A DNA stretch of 64,000 nt from Marinoscillum sp049115815 (GTDB lineage: Bacteria; Bacteroidota; Bacteroidia; Cytophagales; Cyclobacteriaceae). Every line of letters begins with the position of its first letter. The first letter of the stretch is position 1. The DNA lies in NCBI GenBank assembly GCA_049115815.1, contig JAGDZO010000007.1, positions 186,001 to 250,000 of the forward strand, given 5' to 3'. Shown here in pieces: positions 60,394-64,000 of the stretch. The position numbers and the translations under genes were made by a program. The notes under the pieces were generated by a model. That model did no database searches and was not told where the DNA came from. It was given only the letters and a program-made list of their open reading frames with translations.

Positions 60394-61908
60394 TTAATTA
60401 TGATTTTTAATAATGTTAAGCATCTTAATAGTTGCCTTGATAGCTGCAACAGTCTGATCTGGATCCAGACCTCTTGTTTTGAACGTCTTGCCATTTTCCC
60501 AACTAATCGTGGTGATCACCAAAGCATCTGTCTCCCCTCCTGGAGGAATCTGAACTTCATAATCAACCAACCTAGGAAGTGATTCACCAAGCTCTTCATA
60601 GATCGCCTTGAGCGAATTCATGAAAGCGTCGTACTGCCCATCACCAGAGGCTGTCTTTTCATAAGTCTTGCCGCCAATGGCAATAGATAATGTGGCCATA
60701 GAATGTAACCCTTGAGCCACTGAAAGTGAATAATTTTTAATCTCTACATGCTGCTCGAGCTTCTCACTTCTGAGCACGTCATTGATGATAAAGGGAAGAT
60801 CTTCTTTGGTTATAGATTCCTTTTTATCTCCGAGCTCAATGATTTTAGCAGTAATTTTCTTAGTCTCTTCTTTGCTAAGCTCAATTCCCAATTCTTCAAG
60901 ATTTTTCTTGATGTTGGCTTTACCAGACATTTTGCCTAAAGCATAAGAATAACTCCTTCCGAATCGTTCAGGACTCAGACTGTTGTGGTAAAGATTATCC
61001 TTACTATCACCATCTGCATGTATGCCGCTGGTTTGCGTAAACACAAATTCTCCAACCAATGGCTTATTGGCCGGTATTCTAATTCCTGAAAAGGACTCAA
61101 CGATTTTGCATACTTTGTAGAGCTTGCTTTCATCCACATTCATATCATAATGAAGATGGTCTTTGACAATCCCTATAACACTAGACAGAGGCACATTGCC
61201 CGCTCTTTCGCCCAAGCCATTCAAGGTAGTGTGCACACCCATGATGCCAACTTCCAATGCCGAATAGACATTGGCGGTGGAGAGATCATAATCATTATGA
61301 GCATGAAAATCGAAATGTGCGGTGGGAAACTTAGTGGTCATTTGACCACAGAAATCTGAAACTTCTTTATGATTCATGATACCCAAAGTGTCGGGAAGCA
61401 TGATTCGTTTGACCGGCATAGTCAATAATCCGGCAATCATCTCATCCACATAATCGGGAGATGTGCGCATACCATTGGACCAATCCTCCAGGTACACATT
61501 CACGATAATACCTTGCTTATGAGCATAAGATATAGTTTCACTGATGTCCTCGAGATGTTCTTTTACTGTCTTGCGTAATTGGCCTTCGCAATGTTTCCTA
61601 GATCCCTTGCAAAGTAGATTGATCACCTTACCCCCACAGCCCTTGATCCAATCAACGGAAATCTGTCCATCGACAAAACCCAAGATCTCTATGCGCTCGC
61701 CGTAGTTGTTATGGTTGGCCCAATCCAGAATTTTCTTAGCACCTCTCAATTCACCTTCAGATACTCTGGCAGAGGCCACTTCTATACGATCTACCTTCAA
61801 TTCTTCGAGCAAAAGCTGAGCAATAGTCAACTTCTCGCTCTCGGTGAAGGATACACCGGCGGTCTGCTCCCCGTCGCGAAGCGTGGTATCTAATATTTCT
61901 ACTTTCAC
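60394..61908 (-). CDS. 2-isopropylmalate/citramalate synthase-like protein
   Basis: A 504-residue DRE-TIM metallolyase-fold enzyme: EILDTTLRDGEQTAGVSFTESEK at the N-terminus, the metal site DFHAHNDYD, LNGLGERAGNVPL, and a C-terminal LeuA regulatory domain (about 380-500). Bacteroidota leu operons often carry this second, IPMS-like gene between leuD and leuB, annotated as an alpha-isopropylmalate synthase regulatory domain protein. True leuA or citramalate synthase (acetyl-CoA plus pyruvate) are both possible; the start LDTTLRDGEQ-TAGV, instead of the LeuA SPGA form, favours a citramalate-type or divergent enzyme. Uncertain between these. Confidence 0.9.
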   Translation of the reverse strand: MKVEILDTTLRDGEQTAGVSFTESEKLTIAQLLLEELKVDRIEVASARVSEGELRGAKKILDWANHNNYGERIEILGFVDGQISVDWIKGCGGKVINLLCKGSRKHCEGQLRKTVKEHLEDISETISYAHKQGIIVNVYLEDWSNGMRTSPDYVDEMIAGLLTMPVKRIMLPDTLGIMNHKEVSDFCGQMTTKFPTAHFDFHAHNDYDLSTANVYSALEVGIMGVHTTLNGLGERAGNVPLSSVIGIVKDHLHYDMNVDESKLYKVCKIVESFSGIRIPANKPLVGEFVFTQTSGIHADGDSKDNLYHNSLSPERFGRSYSYALGKMSGKANIKKNLEELGIELSKEETKKITAKIIELGDKKESITKEDLPFIINDVLRSEKLEQHVEIKNYSLSVAQGLHSMATLSIAIGGKTYEKTASGDGQYDAFMNSLKAIYEELGESLPRLVDYEVQIPPGGETDALVITTISWENGKTFKTRGLDPDQTVAAIKATIKMLNIIKNHN

Positions 61909-61929
61909 TATGTAGGTTTATTTTTCGCT

Positions 61930-62526
61930 TTAAAGCGGAAGGCTTTCGCCGAATGTTTTGATCTCAGTCTTCATGCTTTGTAGATAATCGATATCATCAA
62001 AGCCGTTGAGCATGTTCCCTTTTTTGTAACTGTTGATCTCGAAAGATTCCTTCGCTCCTGTGGAGAGGATAGTCACGGTCTGTTCTGGTAGATTCACTTC
62101 GAATTCAGCATTTGGATCTGCTTCTATCGACTTAAAAATCTGATCCAAGAACTCAGCACTTACTTGTACAGGTAGCACGCCAATATTGAGACAATTACCT
62201 CTAAAAATATCAGCAAAAAAGCTTGAGATTACACATCTGAACCCATAATCATAGACCGCCCAAGCAGCATGCTCACGAGATGATCCAGACCCAAAGTTCT
62301 TTCCTCCTACCAATATCTTTCCGGTATAGATAGGATTGTTAAGAATGAAATCTTCCTTTGGAGTATTGTCCGGATTGTATCTCCAATCTCGGAAAAGGTT
62401 GTCCCCAAAACCATCTCTGGTTGTCGCTTTCAAAAAACGAGCGGGAATGATCTGATCAGTATCCACGTTTTCGATAGGAAGTGGTACTGCTGTGCTTTTT
62501 AGTATTTCAAATTTGTCGTATGCCAT
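61930..62526 (-). CDS. leuD: 3-isopropylmalate dehydratase small subunit
   Basis: With LeuC isomerises 2- to 3-isopropylmalate. 198 residues with the swivelling-domain core: PIENVDTDQIIPARFLK, ILVGGKNFGSGSSREHAAWAVYDYGFRCVISSFFADIFRGNCLNIGVLPV. In this genome it is separated from leuC by an intervening four-helix-bundle gene (62611-62964). It is 21 bp ahead of the IPMS-like gene. Confidence 0.97.
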   Translation of the reverse strand: MAYDKFEILKSTAVPLPIENVDTDQIIPARFLKATTRDGFGDNLFRDWRYNPDNTPKEDFILNNPIYTGKILVGGKNFGSGSSREHAAWAVYDYGFRCVISSFFADIFRGNCLNIGVLPVQVSAEFLDQIFKSIEADPNAEFEVNLPEQTVTILSTGAKESFEINSYKKGNMLNGFDDIDYLQSMKTEIKTFGESLPL

Positions 62527-62539
62527 TTTCTTGTTCTTT

Positions 62540-62557
62540 ACTATTGGCTTTTAGCCT
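62540..62557. repeat. Left arm of inverted repeat enclosing the four-helix-bundle gene
   Basis: Core ttggcttttagc at 62544-62555 is the exact reverse complement of the right arm core at 62967-62978. In the minus-strand transcript the pairing extends to 18 positions (15 Watson-Crick, 3 G.U). Degenerate (T)TTAGC/TTTGC units continue to about 62577. Confidence 0.85.
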
Positions 62558-62610
62558 TTAGCTATTTGCACTTAGCTCTCAATGTTGTTCTTTTTCAAAA
62601 GTCTGATAAA

Positions 62611-62964
62611 TTAATTGGGCAAAGCCCCTAAAAGATTGTTCAAACTCCTTTTCAAAATATTTACTTTCTCGGTAATTAATTCACCTTCTGACTTATCTAA
62701 ATAACCCAATTCGGTAGCGAGTATTAAAAAATATTCAACCTCGGTTGCAGAGCCATTTGCTATGAAAAAGAATCTCCTAAAATCCTTTTCAGAATCTCTT
62801 CCACAACCTTCAGCAATATTAGCCGGTACTGAAGATGATGCTCTTCTTAGTTGACTTGTTAACCCGAACCTTTCACTGTCAGGGAATTTCGAAGTGAGAC
62901 CATAAATAAGGATGGTCACTTCATGTCCTAACTCCCAGACCTTATAGTTTCTAAAGTTTCTCAT
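62611..62964 (-). CDS. Four-helix-bundle protein (23S rRNA intervening-sequence protein family)
   Basis: A 117-residue protein of the family with MRNFRNYKVWELGHEVTILIYGLTSKFPDSERFGLTSQLRRASSSVPANIAEGCGR at its start, the signature of S23/IVP four-helix-bundle proteins. Some members are encoded inside intervening sequences of 23S rRNA genes; the biochemical role is unknown. Here it lies between leuC and leuD, with the AUG directly next to one arm of an inverted repeat. The position in an amino-acid operon is unrelated to any obvious function of the gene. Confidence 0.92.
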   Translation of the reverse strand: MRNFRNYKVWELGHEVTILIYGLTSKFPDSERFGLTSQLRRASSSVPANIAEGCGRDSEKDFRRFFFIANGSATEVEYFLILATELGYLDKSEGELITEKVNILKRSLNNLLGALPN

Positions 62965-62982
62965 AAGCTAAAAGCCAACAGC
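62965..62982. repeat. Right arm of inverted repeat enclosing the four-helix-bundle gene
   Basis: Core gctaaaagccaa at 62967-62978, immediately upstream of the start codon at 62964. It is the partner of the left arm at 62540-62557; the related string ccaaaggcaaat follows up to about 62993, just before the leuC stop. Confidence 0.85.
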
Positions 62983-63001
62983 CAAAGGCAAATCGCCTAA
63001 A

Positions 63002-64000
63002 TTACACCATCACTTCTCTCGGATCAGTCACCACTCCCCTAATCGCACTAGCCGCAGCAACTAATGGACTAGCCAAAATAGTTCGCGATCCTGGCCCTTG
63101 TCTTCCTTCAAAGTTTCTGTTGGATGTACTTACTGCTAATTTTCCAGCAGGTACTTTGTCATCATTCATAGCCAAACAAGCAGAACAACCTGGTTCACGA
63201 AGGACAAATCCTGCCTCTTCGATGATATCCAAAAGACCCTCTTCCTTGATTGCCGCTTCTACCTTATGTGAGCCGGGCACCAACCATGCGGTCACATGGT
63301 CTGCCTTCTTGTGACCTTTGACCAAAGAAGCAAACGCTCTAAAATCCTCTATTCTACCATTGGTACAACTACCAACAAAAACATAATCAATCTTCTTGCC
63401 CATCACAGTGTCGCCTTCTGCAAACCCCATATAACCTAAAGATTTTTGGTATGTAGCTACACCACCTTCCAATGACTCAGCAGTAGGAATGTTGTTTTTA
63501 ATACCCATTCCCATTCCTGGGTTGGTACCATACGTAATCATCGGCTCTATTGCTGACCCGTCAAATGTCAACTCTTTATCAAACACCGCATCATCATCAG
63601 TTTTGAGAGTTTCCCAATAAGCCATGGCCTTGTCCCAATCATCTCCCTTTGGAGTGAATTCTCTTCCCTTCACATATTCGAAAGTAGTTTCGTCCGGCGC
63701 AATCATGCCTCCACGTGCGCCCATCTCTATACTCAGGTTACACACAGTCATGCGACCTTCCATACTCATCTGCTCAAACACATCACCTGCATATTCTACA
63801 AAATAACCCGTAGCACCCGAAGTGGTCAATTGAGAAATGATGTAAAGCGCCACGTCTTTTGGAGTTACGCCAGCCTGAAGAGAACCAGTGATGTTGATTC
63901 TCATTTTCTTAGGCTTGGGCTGCATAATGCACTGCGCTGCAAGCACCATCTCCACCTCAGATGTTCCGATCCCAAAGGCGATCGCTCCGAAGGCTCCATG
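63002..64000 (-). CDS. leuC: 3-isopropylmalate dehydratase large subunit, 5'-truncated by window edge
   Basis: Aconitase-family subunit carrying the [4Fe-4S] cluster for the 2- to 3-isopropylmalate isomerisation. The C-terminal 332 codons are present; the frame is open to the window edge (HGAFGAIAFGIGTSEVEMVLAAQ) with the true start beyond it, and an apparent GTG start at 63955 is internal. Cluster cysteines are in FVGSCTNGRIEDF and EPGCSACLAMNDDKVPAG. The stop at 63002 abuts the four-helix-bundle element. Confidence 0.97.
   Translation of the reverse strand, partial: HGAFGAIAFGIGTSEVEMVLAAQCIMQPKPKKMRINITGSLQAGVTPKDVALYIISQLTTSGATGYFVEYAGDVFEQMSMEGRMTVCNLSIEMGARGGMIAPDETTFEYVKGREFTPKGDDWDKAMAYWETLKTDDDAVFDKELTFDGSAIEPMITYGTNPGMGMGIKNNIPTAESLEGGVATYQKSLGYMGFAEGDTVMGKKIDYVFVGSCTNGRIEDFRAFASLVKGHKKADHVTAWLVPGSHKVEAAIKEEGLLDIIEEAGFVLREPGCSACLAMNDDKVPAGKLAVSTSNRNFEGRQGPGSRTILASPLVAAASAIRGVVTDPREVMV

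Noticed and set aside
1..64000. tRNA, rRNA, CRISPR arrays, transposases, integrases, prophage genes
   Set aside because: None recognised. Repeats seen are short palindromes only, and no spacer-repeat periodicity or recombinase motifs were found by eye; small RNAs could be missed.

Overview
The window looks like a contiguous chromosomal segment of a Bacteroidota bacterium, most likely a Cytophagales-type marine glider (Reichenbachiella or Ekhidna-like; the genus is a guess). The grounds are: gliding genes gldA-gldF-gldG, a SusC/RagA-like TonB receptor, an OmpA protein with the domain order of the type 9 secretion protein PorE, many families largely confined to Bacteroidota (DUF3822, DUF4905, DUF4159, DUF3667, TIGR02757), TPR-fed histidine kinases, moderate-to-low GC, and the lack of clear Shine-Dalgarno sequences. 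The window cuts asnB at the left edge and leuC at the right edge. I saw no tRNA, rRNA, CRISPR array, transposase or phage gene.

Layout. 0-14.9 kb is housekeeping: asnB, a LysE exporter, a PLP-binding protein (yggS), two Nudix hydrolases, the DUF3822-coaD operon, pyrE, a LysM/RlpA-like wall protein, and an operon nfeD-kdsB-small membrane protein-DUF3667-glycosyltransferase. 14.9-19.6 kb is a minus-strand operon guaA - periplasmic-binding-like TPR lipoprotein-type protein - hemL. 19.7-25.3 kb is a plus-strand cluster of a GH63-like glucosidase, a PafA phosphatase, a HAD phosphatase and DUF4159.

25.6-43.1 kb is a signalling island. A TPR histidine kinase, an unknown protein, a nucleotidyltransferase and a lone receiver lie on the plus strand. 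Then comes a seven-gene minus-strand operon: five sensor kinases with different input modules (two-component Reg_prop propeller, TPR, jellyroll/7TM, TPR, TPR), a stand-alone receiver, and a receiver-kinase hybrid. The kinase halves of three of them are nearly identical, and their homology pattern conflicts with that of the sensor halves, which points to gene conversion or module shuffling. No DNA-binding output domain is encoded here, so the output must lie elsewhere.

43.5-51 kb holds dnaN, the SDR-gldA-gldF-gldG-DUF4340 operon, an FMN reductase and a fatty-acid-hydroxylase-type membrane protein. 51.2-58.4 kb holds a TonB receptor, a lactonase-like propeller, an ankyrin protein and the PorE-like OmpA protein with a GNAT. 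58.6-64 kb holds an AT-rich orphan gene and the leucine operon leuC-[four-helix-bundle gene]-leuD-IPMS-like-leuB, closed by a strong terminator.

Most interesting: (1) a four-helix-bundle gene (the family carried by 23S rRNA intervening sequences) inserted between leuC and leuD and enclosed by an inverted repeat that would pair in the mRNA, so the unit looks like an intervening-sequence-type element in a protein operon; (2) the mosaic kinase array; (3) a repeat-like in-frame loop insertion inside the ATPase domains of that array.
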